NCBI GenBank assembly: GCA_030625905.1
Contig: DAOUQA010000154.1
Span: 1 to 5,207 of the forward strand
Direction: 5' to 3'
Length of the DNA: 5,207 bases
Source of the DNA: Kiritimatiellales bacterium
GTDB lineage: Bacteria; Verrucomicrobiota; Kiritimatiellia; Kiritimatiellales; Pontiellaceae
Positions within the stretch are counted from its first letter, which is position 1. Each line of letters opens with the position of its first letter. A model generated the notes under the pieces. That model searched no databases and was not told the DNA's origin. It saw only the letters and a list, made by a program, of their open reading frames with translations. Shown here piece by piece: positions 1 through 5,207 of the stretch. Made by a program: the position numbers and the translations under genes.

Positions 1-28
1 ATCGGTTCGAATCCGATCCGCACCTCCA
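1..28 (+). tRNA. 3' end of a tRNA, probably tRNA-Cys (partial)
   Basis: Bases 1-5 and 13-17 form a perfect 5-bp T stem around the seven-base loop TTCGAAT. They are followed by the seven-base 3' acceptor strand CCGCACC (18-24), a T discriminator (25) and an encoded CCA (26-28). The missing 5' acceptor strand should read GGTGCGG. A U at position 73 is unusual and is typical of tRNA-Cys, where it is an identity element, and of tRNA-Gly. The GGTG-type acceptor fits Cys better. The anticodon lies outside the window, so the amino acid is an inference; that this is a tRNA end is nearly certain. gcvH starts about 31 bases downstream. Confidence 0.85.
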
Positions 29-33
29 CTTTT

Positions 34-43
34 TAACCGGTTA
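34..43. repeat. 10-bp perfect palindrome between tRNA and gcvH
   Basis: TAACCGGTTA reads the same on both strands. It fills most of the short gap between the tRNA CCA end and the gcvH ribosome binding site, just after a run of five T. It could be a protein binding site, a processing signal or chance; the sequence alone does not decide. Confidence 0.4.
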
Positions 44-47
44 GATT

Positions 48-53
48 AGGAGA
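48..53 (+). promoter_or_regulatory. Ribosome binding site of gcvH
   Basis: AGGAGA lies six bases before the ATG at 60 and supports that start. The spacer is a run of A that continues into the A of the start codon. This is the best Shine-Dalgarno site in the window. Confidence 0.8.
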
Positions 54-59
54 AAAAAA

Positions 60-443
60 ATGGCCGTTCCCCAGGAACTATTCTATGCAAAAACCCACGA
101 ATGGGTTTCCCTCGATGAGGGCATCGCGACGGTAGGCATCACCGATTTTGCCCAAAGCCAGCTCTCCGACCTGACCTTTGTAGAGCTTCCGGAGGTTGGA
201 ACCGAGTTCAAGGCGGGTGACGAAGCCGCTGTGGTGGAATCCGTCAAGGCCGCCGCCGATATCTACGCCCCGGTGGCGGGCGAGGTGGTCGAAATCAATT
301 CCAAACTCGAGGATGCCCCGGAAGTGATCAACAAGGACGCTTTTGGTGCCGGGTGGCTTTTTAAATTGAAGATGGCCAATGAGTCCGAAGTCGACAACAT
401 GCTTGATGCCGACTCCTACGATGAGCTTTGTCCGGTGGAGTAG
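60..443 (+). CDS. gcvH: Glycine cleavage system H protein
   Basis: GcvH is the lipoyl carrier of the glycine cleavage system. Its lipoyl arm receives the aminomethyl group from the P protein (GcvP), presents it to the T protein (GcvT), and is re-oxidised by dihydrolipoamide dehydrogenase in the cytoplasm. The 127-residue product is of normal family length. It has the expected N-terminus (HEWV at 13-16, then GIT and the AQ.QL.D segment) and the lipoylation motif ESVKA at 60-64, with K63 as the modified lysine, followed by DIYAPVAGE. The C-terminal GAGWLFK stretch is also typical. The ATG at 60 follows AGGAGA at good spacing. The other gcv genes are not in this window. The next gene downstream is lipB, whose product modifies this protein. 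With only about 31 bases after the tRNA and no evident promoter there, gcvH may be read from a promoter upstream of the tRNA (inference). Confidence 0.97.
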   Translation: MAVPQELFYAKTHEWVSLDEGIATVGITDFAQSQLSDLTFVELPEVGTEFKAGDEAAVVESVKAAADIYAPVAGEVVEINSKLEDAPEVINKDAFGAGWLFKLKMANESEVDNMLDADSYDELCPVE

Positions 444-491
444 GGAAGCGTAACGAGTACTTCGTGATTTCCCGATCTGGATCGAGTCACG
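443..491 (+). other. Overlapping hairpins after gcvH, weak terminator candidate
   Basis: Two folds share bases 463-473 and cannot both form. Fold one pairs GGGAA (443-447) with TTCCC (469-473) and, inside it, ACGA (453-456) with TCGT (462-465). Fold two pairs CGTGA (463-467) with TCACG (487-491) and contains the near-palindrome CGATC-TG-GATCG (473-484). A run of six T follows at 501-506, about nine bases after fold two. That is too far away for a textbook intrinsic terminator, so it is only a weak candidate for ending or attenuating the gcvH transcript. Confidence 0.25.
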
Positions 492-509
492 TCGGCTTTG
501 TTTTTTCGG

Positions 510-542
510 TGTTCGGAATTCCATGTTCGTTGTTCGATATTC
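510..542 (+). repeat. Degenerate TGTTCG repeat tract upstream of lipB
   Basis: TGTTCG occurs at 510-515, 524-529 and 531-536, followed by the similar ATATTC at 537-542. The last unit ends three bases before the lipB ATG and occupies the place where a ribosome binding site would lie. An open frame runs through the tract into lipB from a possible start at 498, but its 16 extra residues come from the repeats and match no part of LipB. Similar TGTTCG-rich intergenic tracts occur, from memory, in some PVC-group genomes. Confidence 0.5.
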
Positions 543-545
543 TTT

Positions 546-1250
546 ATGACTGCCTGGTCTGTTAGCTTCAACGATCCCGTTTCCTACCAAGCTGGGCTGG
601 ACATGCAGTACCGCTTGCTTACGGCCCGGCAGGAAAACCGAATCCCCGATACGGTACTGATCCTTCAGCACCAGCCGGTCGTCACACTAGGCAACCGCGG
701 ACGCGACAACTATCTGCTCAAGACCGAGGAGGAGTACCGCGAGCTGGGTATCGAACTGTTCCATGCCGAGCGCGGGGGCGATGTGACCTACCACGGCCCC
801 GGTCAGTGGGTACTCTATCCCATCCTGCACCTCGGCGGAAACGAGGCCGATTCGCACGGCTACCTCTCCAATCTCGAAGAAAGTGCCATTCAAACCCTGG
901 GCGATTTCGGGGTGGATGGATTCCGGAAGGAAGGAAAGTCCGGTGCGTGGACCGAGGAGGGCAAGATCGCCGCTATTGGGTTCCGGCTAAAGAAGTGGGT
1001 TTCATTCCACGGCATGAGCTTTAACGTCAGTCTCGATCTTGCCGGCTTTCAGACCATCGTGCCTTGCGGCCTTGTTGGCGAGCCGGTGGCGTCGTTGAAA
1101 ACAATCCTTGGTGATGCATGCCCCGAAATGAAACAGGTTCACGACTCCCTGCTCAACCATTTTTCCACGGTTTGCAACCGTGATCTCGAGCGGTTCGATG
1201 CGGATGGGGAGATGCCTCCCGCGGTGCAGAAATTAATTCGCAATTCGTAA
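546..1250 (+). CDS. lipB: Octanoyl-[acyl carrier protein]:protein N-octanoyltransferase
   Basis: LipB moves octanoate from acyl carrier protein to the target lysine of lipoyl domains (GcvH and 2-oxoacid dehydrogenase E2 subunits). LipA then inserts the sulfurs. The 234-residue product carries the signature RGGDVTYHGPGQ at 76-87, the lysine motif EGKIAAIG with K140, the SFHGMSFNV segment at 153-161, and PCGLVG with C174. K140 and C174 match the catalytic Lys/Cys pair of the family. I chose the ATG at 546 because residues 1-10 already align with the usual LipB N-terminus. The earlier in-frame start at 498 only adds repeat-derived residues. No Shine-Dalgarno site precedes 546. gcvH, encoding a LipB substrate, ends 102 bases upstream on the same strand, so co-expression is plausible. 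surE converges on it 46 bases downstream. Confidence 0.95.
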   Translation: MTAWSVSFNDPVSYQAGLDMQYRLLTARQENRIPDTVLILQHQPVVTLGNRGRDNYLLKTEEEYRELGIELFHAERGGDVTYHGPGQWVLYPILHLGGNEADSHGYLSNLEESAIQTLGDFGVDGFRKEGKSGAWTEEGKIAAIGFRLKKWVSFHGMSFNVSLDLAGFQTIVPCGLVGEPVASLKTILGDACPEMKQVHDSLLNHFSTVCNRDLERFDADGEMPPAVQKLIRNS

Positions 1251-1296
1251 CTTCAAGATACGCGGTTTTCAAGAATTACACAGCACTCGTTATGCC

Positions 1297-2058
1297 TCAG
1301 TAATCTACATTCCAGGTTTCGACCTGCTCCATGGCATACCTGGCGGTGAGGTCGATGTGGATGGGGGTGAGGGCGACGTAGCCATCGTTGACGACGCGCA
1401 CATCGGTGTCGGCGGAGTCGTCGAGCAGGTCGAGCTCGCCATCGAGCCAGTAGTAGTTGTTGCCGCGCGGGTCGAGGTGGGTCGAAAACTTTTCGACAAA
1501 GCGCGAGCGCCCCATGCGGGCGGCCTTCATGCCCTTGAGTTCGGACAGGGGAATGTTTGGAACGTTGACGTTCAGCAACGTCCCGTCCGGCAACGGGTTT
1601 TTCATCACCTTGGCGACGATTTCCCCAGCGACCTTTTCGGCGGTTTCCCAATGCGGGTTCTGATAGGTGCAGAGTGAAACGGCGAGGCCGGGCACACCGA
1701 GGATGACGGCTTCGCTGGCGGCGGAGACCGTGCCGGAATAGAGTACGCTGATGCCGGTGTTTGAGCCGAGGTTGATGCCGCTGACGACGAGGCCGGGCGG
1801 ATCGTCCTTGTGCAGCAGGCAGAGGGCGAGCTTGATGCAGTCGGCCGGGGTTCCGCCCACGGCCGTGCCGAAGAGCTGTCCGTTCTTCTCGACGGAAATG
1901 GTTTTGATCGGGTCGGTAAGGGTAATGGCGTGCCCGGCCGCACTGCATTCTGTGTCGGGGGCAACCACATGCAATTCGCCCAGTCCGCCAATGGCTTTGT
2001 GGAGCACGGAGATTCCGTGCGCATGGATGCCGTCGTCGTTGCAAAGTAGGATCTTCAT
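1297..2058 (-). CDS. surE: 5'/3'-nucleotidase SurE (survival protein)
   Basis: SurE is a divalent-metal-dependent phosphatase acting on nucleoside 5'- and 3'-monophosphates, linked in E. coli to stationary-phase survival. The 253-residue product matches the E. coli length. Visible motifs are NDDG at 7-10 with metal ligands D8 and D9, S39 in the APDTECS segment, GTPADC at 69-74, SGINLGSN at 93-100 with N96 as a likely metal ligand, and YSGTVSAASE at 107-116. The C-terminal GYVALTPIHID stretch is also typical. The start at 2058 gives MKILLCNDDG, exactly where the family begins. The frame stays open to an ATG at 2169, but those 37 extra residues match nothing known and would run through the trkA promoter. 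No clear ribosome binding site or promoter is seen. The gene stands alone, without the pcm or nlpD neighbours often seen beside surE. Confidence 0.96.
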   Translation of the reverse strand: MKILLCNDDGIHAHGISVLHKAIGGLGELHVVAPDTECSAAGHAITLTDPIKTISVEKNGQLFGTAVGGTPADCIKLALCLLHKDDPPGLVVSGINLGSNTGISVLYSGTVSAASEAVILGVPGLAVSLCTYQNPHWETAEKVAGEIVAKVMKNPLPDGTLLNVNVPNIPLSELKGMKAARMGRSRFVEKFSTHLDPRGNNYYWLDGELDLLDDSADTDVRVVNDGYVALTPIHIDLTARYAMEQVETWNVDY

Positions 2059-2097
2059 GCCCGAAATATGCGGCCATGATGCACAAACATCAATACG

Positions 2098-2149
2098 GAT
2101 AAGCAAAAAACGGCAGTCCCGGTCGGTTCGAACAGGGGGGTTGCTTATC
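2098..2149. promoter_or_regulatory. 9-bp inverted repeat in the surE-trkA divergent gap
   Basis: GATAAGCAA (2098-2106) and TTGCTTATC (2141-2149) are perfect inverted copies 34 bases apart. The right arm contains the proposed trkA -35 element. The left arm places the same TTGCTTATC sequence facing surE on the minus strand. Between them lie an 8-bp palindrome GTTCGAAC (2126-2133) and a run of six G (2135-2140). The layout suits a paired operator for a looping or dimeric regulator, or mirrored promoter parts; this is inference. Confidence 0.4.
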
Positions 2150-2170
2150 TCCATTTTTTCCTGATACAAT
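2141..2170 (+). promoter_or_regulatory. Probable sigma-70-type promoter of trkA-trkH
   Basis: TTGCTT (2141-2146) is a partial -35 match. It is followed, after 18 bases, by TACAAT (2165-2170), which differs from TATAAT at one base. TG sits one base before the hexamer (2162-2163), giving an extended -10 that can make up for a weak -35. Transcription would begin near 2177, leaving a leader of about 30 bases before the trkA ATG. Confidence 0.6.
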
Positions 2171-2198
2171 ACAACGCTTTGAACATACGGGTGGATTT

Positions 2199-2204
2199 AG
2201 GGGA
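2199..2204 (+). promoter_or_regulatory. Ribosome binding site of trkA
   Basis: AGGGGA ends four bases before the ATG at 2209. It favours that start over an in-frame TTG at 2179, which would add ten residues before the conserved nucleotide-binding strand. Confidence 0.65.
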
Positions 2205-2208
2205 ACCT

Positions 2209-3552
2209 ATGCGGATCGTAATTATTGGGGCCGGCAATGCCGGACGACAGCTTGCCAAACGGTTGTGCGAAGAGCGGCACAGTGTCGTGATGGTGGATGC
2301 CGATGCCGAGGCGTTGGCGCAGGCGGATGCCGGATTAGATATCCTGACGATTTGTGGACGGGGGTCGATTCCGGCCGTGCTCGAGGAGGCGGGGGTTGAT
2401 AAATCCGATCTGCTCATTGCCGTGACCGATAACGACGAGGTGAATATTCTTTCCTGCCTGTTCGCGAACTCCGCCGGGGTGAAGGGCAAGATTGCCCGTG
2501 TAACGAACCCGAAATACATCCACGGCCCGCAGCACTATGATTTGCAGGAAATGGGTATCGATCTGCTCATCAACCAGAAGAAGGAGTGTGCCCGCGAGGT
2601 TTTCAACATGCTCCAGATGCCGGGCGCGTTGGAGGCGTTCGACCTTTTTGCCGGAAAGGTGATGGTGGCGGGCTTCAGCATTAACGCGGTCAGCCCGCTA
2701 TTGGACCGCACCCCGGCCGAGTGCGACCGGCTCGACCTGATCCAGAGCGTCCGCGTGATTGCCATTCGCCGCAGAAACGAACTGGTGGTGCCGCACGGCA
2801 ATACCGTCTTTAAGCGGAATGATCTCGTCTATCTGGTCGGCCAGCGCTCCGATATTACCGCGTTCTTTGGCTGGGTTTGCCCTGACATCAAGCCGTTCGA
2901 GAAGGTGATCATTGCCGGTGGCGGCGACCTTGGCCTGATGCTCGCCAAGTTTATCGAGAACGATGTTGAGTGCGTATTGCTGGAGCGCGACGAGGGGCGT
3001 GCCCGCTTTTGCTCGGCCGAACTCAACAAGACGCTGGTCCTTCGGGCCGATTCGCTGAGCGAGAGCGCGCTGGAGGAATCCGGCCTCCACGACCGTACCG
3101 CATTCGTTGCACTGACTGGCGACGACGAAGGCAACATCATGAACTGCCTGATGGCGCAGAAGAAGGGGGCGGCATTCACGGCAACGCAGATTACGCGTAC
3201 CGACTTTGTTCCGGTGGTTGAGCAACTCAATCTGGTCAACCGCGTGGTAAGTCCGTACATCTCGACCACCAACGCGATCCTCCACTACCTCCGCTCCAAG
3301 AAGGTTCGCGCCGCCTCGCTCCTGCACAACCTGCCGGGAGAACTGCTCGATGTGATTATCGCCGCCAACAGCCGGGTCGTCGGCAAGTGCATCCAGAAAA
3401 TCAAGATGCCAAACACGGCCATCATTGCCACGGTCATGCGCAATGGCGAGGTGATGACCGCCACCGGCGACCTCCAACTGGAGGCCAACGACCGTGTGCT
3501 GGTTTTTTGCCATCCCGACACGGTCAAGAAGATCCAGTCCATTTTCCTATGA
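2209..3552 (+). CDS. trkA: Trk potassium uptake system, NAD-binding subunit TrkA
   Basis: TrkA is the peripheral cytoplasmic subunit that binds nucleotides (NAD(H), ATP/ADP) and gates the TrkH potassium channel-like subunit. The 447-residue product has the tandem two-RCK layout of full-length TrkA (E. coli about 458). RCK-N1 spans roughly 1-115, with GAGNAG at 7-12 and D30 at the end of the second strand. RCK-C1 spans roughly 145-225. RCK-N2 spans roughly 232-350, with GGGDLG at 237-242 and E259. RCK-C2 spans roughly 365-447. Both dinucleotide-binding loops keep the GxGxxG pattern, so both halves look able to bind nucleotide. The ATG at 2209 is chosen for its ribosome binding site and because MRIVIIGAGN is the normal N-terminus. 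The stop codon overlaps the trkH start, which makes an operon and translational coupling likely. An extended -10 promoter lies just upstream. Confidence 0.97.
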   Translation: MRIVIIGAGNAGRQLAKRLCEERHSVVMVDADAEALAQADAGLDILTICGRGSIPAVLEEAGVDKSDLLIAVTDNDEVNILSCLFANSAGVKGKIARVTNPKYIHGPQHYDLQEMGIDLLINQKKECAREVFNMLQMPGALEAFDLFAGKVMVAGFSINAVSPLLDRTPAECDRLDLIQSVRVIAIRRRNELVVPHGNTVFKRNDLVYLVGQRSDITAFFGWVCPDIKPFEKVIIAGGGDLGLMLAKFIENDVECVLLERDEGRARFCSAELNKTLVLRADSLSESALEESGLHDRTAFVALTGDDEGNIMNCLMAQKKGAAFTATQITRTDFVPVVEQLNLVNRVVSPYISTTNAILHYLRSKKVRAASLLHNLPGELLDVIIAANSRVVGKCIQKIKMPNTAIIATVMRNGEVMTATGDLQLEANDRVLVFCHPDTVKKIQSIFL

Positions 3553-5000
3553 ACAAACGTGCTGTATTCCACCTGGTCTCCTACATGACACTCGTGATCG
3601 GTATTGCGATCATGGGCTGTGCCGGGGTCTCCTTCTACTACGGTGAGCCGCTCAAGATCCAGTTGAGCTTGGTCTATGCCGGCCTCATTGCCGTGGTTTG
3701 TGCCGGCGTGGTCGGTATCCTGACGCGCGGGGACGTCAACCTCTCTCGGCGCGACGGTTTTGGCATAGTGGTTTTCGGATGGCTTTCCGCGACTCTCTTT
3801 GGCTCGTTGCCCTACATTTTTTCCGGCGTCATTGCACATCCGGTTTCGGCCATGTTCGAGACCATGTCGGGCTTCACAACCACGGGGGCATCCGTGCTCT
3901 CGGATCTTGAAGACATTCCGCGCGGCATCCATTTCTGGCGTGCACTCACGCATTGGTTCGGCGGCATGGGCGTACTGGTGCTTTGCGTCGCAATCCTACC
4001 GTTCCTTGGCGTGGGCGGAATGCAGATCTATCGCGCCGAAATGCCCGGCCCCTCCAAGGATCGCCTTACGCCGCGCATCACCACCACCGCCAAGTTGTTG
4101 TGGGGCGTCTATGCGTTGCTCACGTTGGTTGAGGCGCTTTTGCTGAAATTTGTCGGCGGCATGGGCTGGTTCGATGCCCTCTGCCACACCTTCGGCACCA
4201 TGGCTACCGGCGGGTTTTCCACCCGCTCCGCCAGTGTCGGGGCGTTTGATAGCGCGGCCATCGACACAATTATCATCGTCTTCATGTTTCTGGCCGGGAT
4301 CAACTTTTCACTCCACTACCATGCGCTCACCGGAAAGCCGGGGCGCTACTTCCGCGATGCGGAATTCCGCTTCTATTTCATCTTCCTCGCCTGCGCCTCG
4401 CTCTTTATCACCTTTAATATTTGGTTTGCCGGGGCGGCCTCCCTGGGTCGCTGTTTCCGCGATGCCACATTCACCGCCACTTCCATCATGACCACTACCG
4501 GATTCTGCACGGCCGACTTCAACCAGTGGCCGAATGCATCGCGCCTGCTGCTCGTTCTGATGATGTTCATGGGCGGTTGCGCAGGCTCGACCGGCGGCGG
4601 CATGAAAATCGTTCGTGTCTTCATCATGCTCAAGAAAATGCTTCGGGAATTGAAGCTGTTCATGCGTCCCTCCGCTGTCATTCAGATGAAACTGGGCGGT
4701 AAGCCGGTCGAGCAGGAGATCGTCTCCCACATTTCCGCTTTCTTCGCCATTTTCATCCTTATTTTTGCCGCTGGCTCCTTTGTCATGACCTTCTTCACGC
4801 CAGACCTCGAAACCGCTGCAACCTCTGTGATCGCTACGCTCGGCAATATTGGCCCCGGCCTCAATGCCGTGGGTGCCACCCAGAACTATGCAGCCATTTC
4901 GCCGCTGGGGCAGGGCATCCTAACGGTCTTCATGCTGCTCGGCCGCCTCGAACTCTACACCGTACTCATCCTCTTCCTTCCCGGCTTCTGGAAAAAGTAG
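3549..5000 (+). CDS. trkH: Trk potassium uptake system, membrane subunit TrkH
   Basis: TrkH is the inner-membrane potassium translocating subunit, built from four M1-P-M2 repeats and gated by TrkA on the cytoplasmic side. The 483-residue product equals E. coli TrkH in length. The four filter loops are visible: SGFTTTGAS (G113), GTMATGGFS (G221), SIMTTTGFC (G318) and ATLGNIGPG (near G432-G435). The loop GGCAGSTGGGMKIV at 342-355 matches the intramembrane gating loop of the third repeat. R466 in GRLELYT is a candidate for the conserved arginine of the last repeat, and the end FLPGFWKK is typical. Hydrophobic segments occur throughout, including about 8-30, 40-58, 72-94, 136-155 and 183-200. The ATG at 3549 overlaps the trkA stop (ATGA) and has no good ribosome binding site, so it is probably translated by coupling. 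An upstream in-frame extension from 3387 lies inside trkA and is not real. Tandem stops TAG TAA end the gene. Confidence 0.97.
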   Translation: MNKRAVFHLVSYMTLVIGIAIMGCAGVSFYYGEPLKIQLSLVYAGLIAVVCAGVVGILTRGDVNLSRRDGFGIVVFGWLSATLFGSLPYIFSGVIAHPVSAMFETMSGFTTTGASVLSDLEDIPRGIHFWRALTHWFGGMGVLVLCVAILPFLGVGGMQIYRAEMPGPSKDRLTPRITTTAKLLWGVYALLTLVEALLLKFVGGMGWFDALCHTFGTMATGGFSTRSASVGAFDSAAIDTIIIVFMFLAGINFSLHYHALTGKPGRYFRDAEFRFYFIFLACASLFITFNIWFAGAASLGRCFRDATFTATSIMTTTGFCTADFNQWPNASRLLLVLMMFMGGCAGSTGGGMKIVRVFIMLKKMLRELKLFMRPSAVIQMKLGGKPVEQEIVSHISAFFAIFILIFAAGSFVMTFFTPDLETAATSVIATLGNIGPGLNAVGATQNYAAISPLGQGILTVFMLLGRLELYTVLILFLPGFWKK

Positions 5001-5003
5001 TAA

Positions 5004-5024
5004 GGGCAGGCCTTGTGCCTGCCC
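5004..5024 (+). other. Perfect 8-bp hairpin after trkH
   Basis: GGGCAGGC (5004-5011) and GCCTGCCC (5017-5024) pair perfectly around a five-base loop CTTGT. The hairpin begins directly after the tandem trkH stop codons. No U-tract follows on the plus strand (next bases GGCTTGATG), so it is not a classical intrinsic terminator. It could protect the trkA-trkH message from 3' decay, pause RNA polymerase or be a dispersed intergenic repeat. It ends 22 bases before the next start codon. Confidence 0.6.
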
Positions 5025-5046
5025 GGCTTGATGCCTACCCCATATC

Positions 5047-5207
5047 ATGGAAAAACAACGACTATCAAAAATCATGTCGGCGCGGGGCATGTGCTCGCGG
5101 CGCGAGGCCGACCGATATATTGAGCGCGGACTGGTCTTCGTCGATGGCGATCCCATTTCTGAGCTTGGAACCAAAATCTTTCCCGACCAGGAAATCGAAC
5201 TGAGCGA
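5047..5207 (+). CDS. S4-domain pseudouridine synthase, RsuA/RluB/RluF-like (5' part)
   Basis: The window holds the first 53 codons of a gene that continues past the right edge. The N-terminus is an S4 RNA-binding domain: RLSKIMSARGMCSRREADRY (5-24), then IERGLVFVDG (25-34) and a LGTK...DQEIEL segment. The CSRREAD block (16-22) and the VDG turn are characteristic of the S4 domain at the start of RsuA/RluB/RluF-type enzymes, which convert specific rRNA (or tRNA) uridines to pseudouridine. The catalytic domain with its aspartate lies outside, so the subfamily and target cannot be assigned. A short S4-only RNA-binding protein is a less likely alternative. The ATG at 5047 puts the S4 motif at the usual distance from the start; no clear ribosome binding site precedes it. 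It starts 46 bases after trkH and may be read with that operon or separately. Confidence 0.85.
   Translation, partial: MEKQRLSKIMSARGMCSRREADRYIERGLVFVDGDPISELGTKIFPDQEIELS

Noticed and set aside
29..59. Glycine riboswitch or promoter upstream of gcvH
   Set aside because: The gap of about 30 bases is far too short for a glycine riboswitch, and no convincing -35/-10 pair fits there.
78..671. Long open frame on the minus strand opposite gcvH and the start of lipB
   Set aside because: It lies antisense to genes with clear family motifs, its translation shows no recognisable domain, and it is explained by the codon bias of the plus-strand genes.
1251..1296. Search for a bidirectional terminator between convergent lipB and surE
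   Set aside because: Only a short direct repeat (TCAAG) and weak pairings are seen; no stem with a T-run is present on either strand.
1253..2086. 277-codon minus-strand frame overlapping surE in another phase
   Set aside because: The translation is Arg/Pro/His-rich low-complexity sequence typical of an out-of-phase reading of a GC-rich gene; SurE in the other phase has all family motifs.
2118..2140. T-arm-like GGTTCGAAC sequence in the surE-trkA gap, considered as a tRNA remnant or attachment site
   Set aside because: The flanking bases do not form a T stem, and no acceptor strand or CCA follows. The resemblance is limited to the short loop motif.
2059..2169. 37-residue N-terminal extension of SurE
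   Set aside because: The family starts at MKIL..NDDG, the extension has no signal-peptide or domain character, and it would cross the trkA promoter region.
2698..3513. 271-codon minus-strand frame opposite trkA
   Set aside because: It is wholly inside trkA, has no recognisable domain and has no sign of its own start signals; trkA motifs are intact throughout.
3387..3548. 54-codon N-terminal extension of trkH inside trkA
   Set aside because: TrkH at 483 residues from 3549 already has normal family length and N-terminus, and the ATGA overlap is a standard operon junction.

Overview
The window is ordinary bacterial housekeeping DNA of moderately high GC. Six protein genes are recognised, with the 3' end of a tRNA at the left edge. 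In order they are: tRNA fragment (+), gcvH (+), lipB (+), surE (-), trkA (+), trkH (+), and the first third or less of an S4-domain pseudouridine synthase (+) cut by the right edge. All complete genes have intact motifs and lengths normal for their families. I see no frameshift, pseudogene, insertion sequence, CRISPR array or prophage gene.

The organism cannot be named with confidence. The gap before lipB carries degenerate copies of TGTTCG. From memory, tracts of this kind occur between genes in some Planctomycetes/Verrucomicrobia/Kiritimatiellota-type genomes. Shine-Dalgarno use is mixed: gcvH and trkA have clear sites, while lipB, surE, trkH and the S4 gene do not. Together these suggest, weakly, a member of the PVC group.

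Left part (1-1250): the tRNA end has an encoded CCA and a U discriminator, so tRNA-Cys is likely. It lies only about 31 bases before gcvH. gcvH encodes the lipoyl carrier of the glycine cleavage system. The next gene on the same strand is lipB, the octanoyltransferase that starts lipoylation of GcvH and of 2-oxoacid dehydrogenase E2 subunits. Enzyme and substrate are therefore neighbours. The 102-base gap between them holds competing short hairpins and the TGTTCG repeats.

Middle (1251-2208): surE, a metal-dependent nucleotide phosphatase, converges on lipB and diverges from trkA. The gap of about 150 bases between surE and trkA holds a good extended -10 promoter for trkA and a 9-bp inverted repeat, one arm of which covers the promoter's -35 region.

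Right part (2209-5207): trkA and trkH overlap by four bases (ATGA) and form a compact two-gene operon for the Trk potassium uptake system. TrkH is the membrane subunit and TrkA the cytoplasmic nucleotide-binding gating subunit. A perfect 8-bp hairpin without a U-tract follows trkH, and then the S4 gene starts.

No undescribed multi-gene system is visible. The points worth a second look are small and non-coding: the inverted repeat before trkA, the repeat tract before lipB, the tRNA-gcvH junction and the hairpin after trkH.
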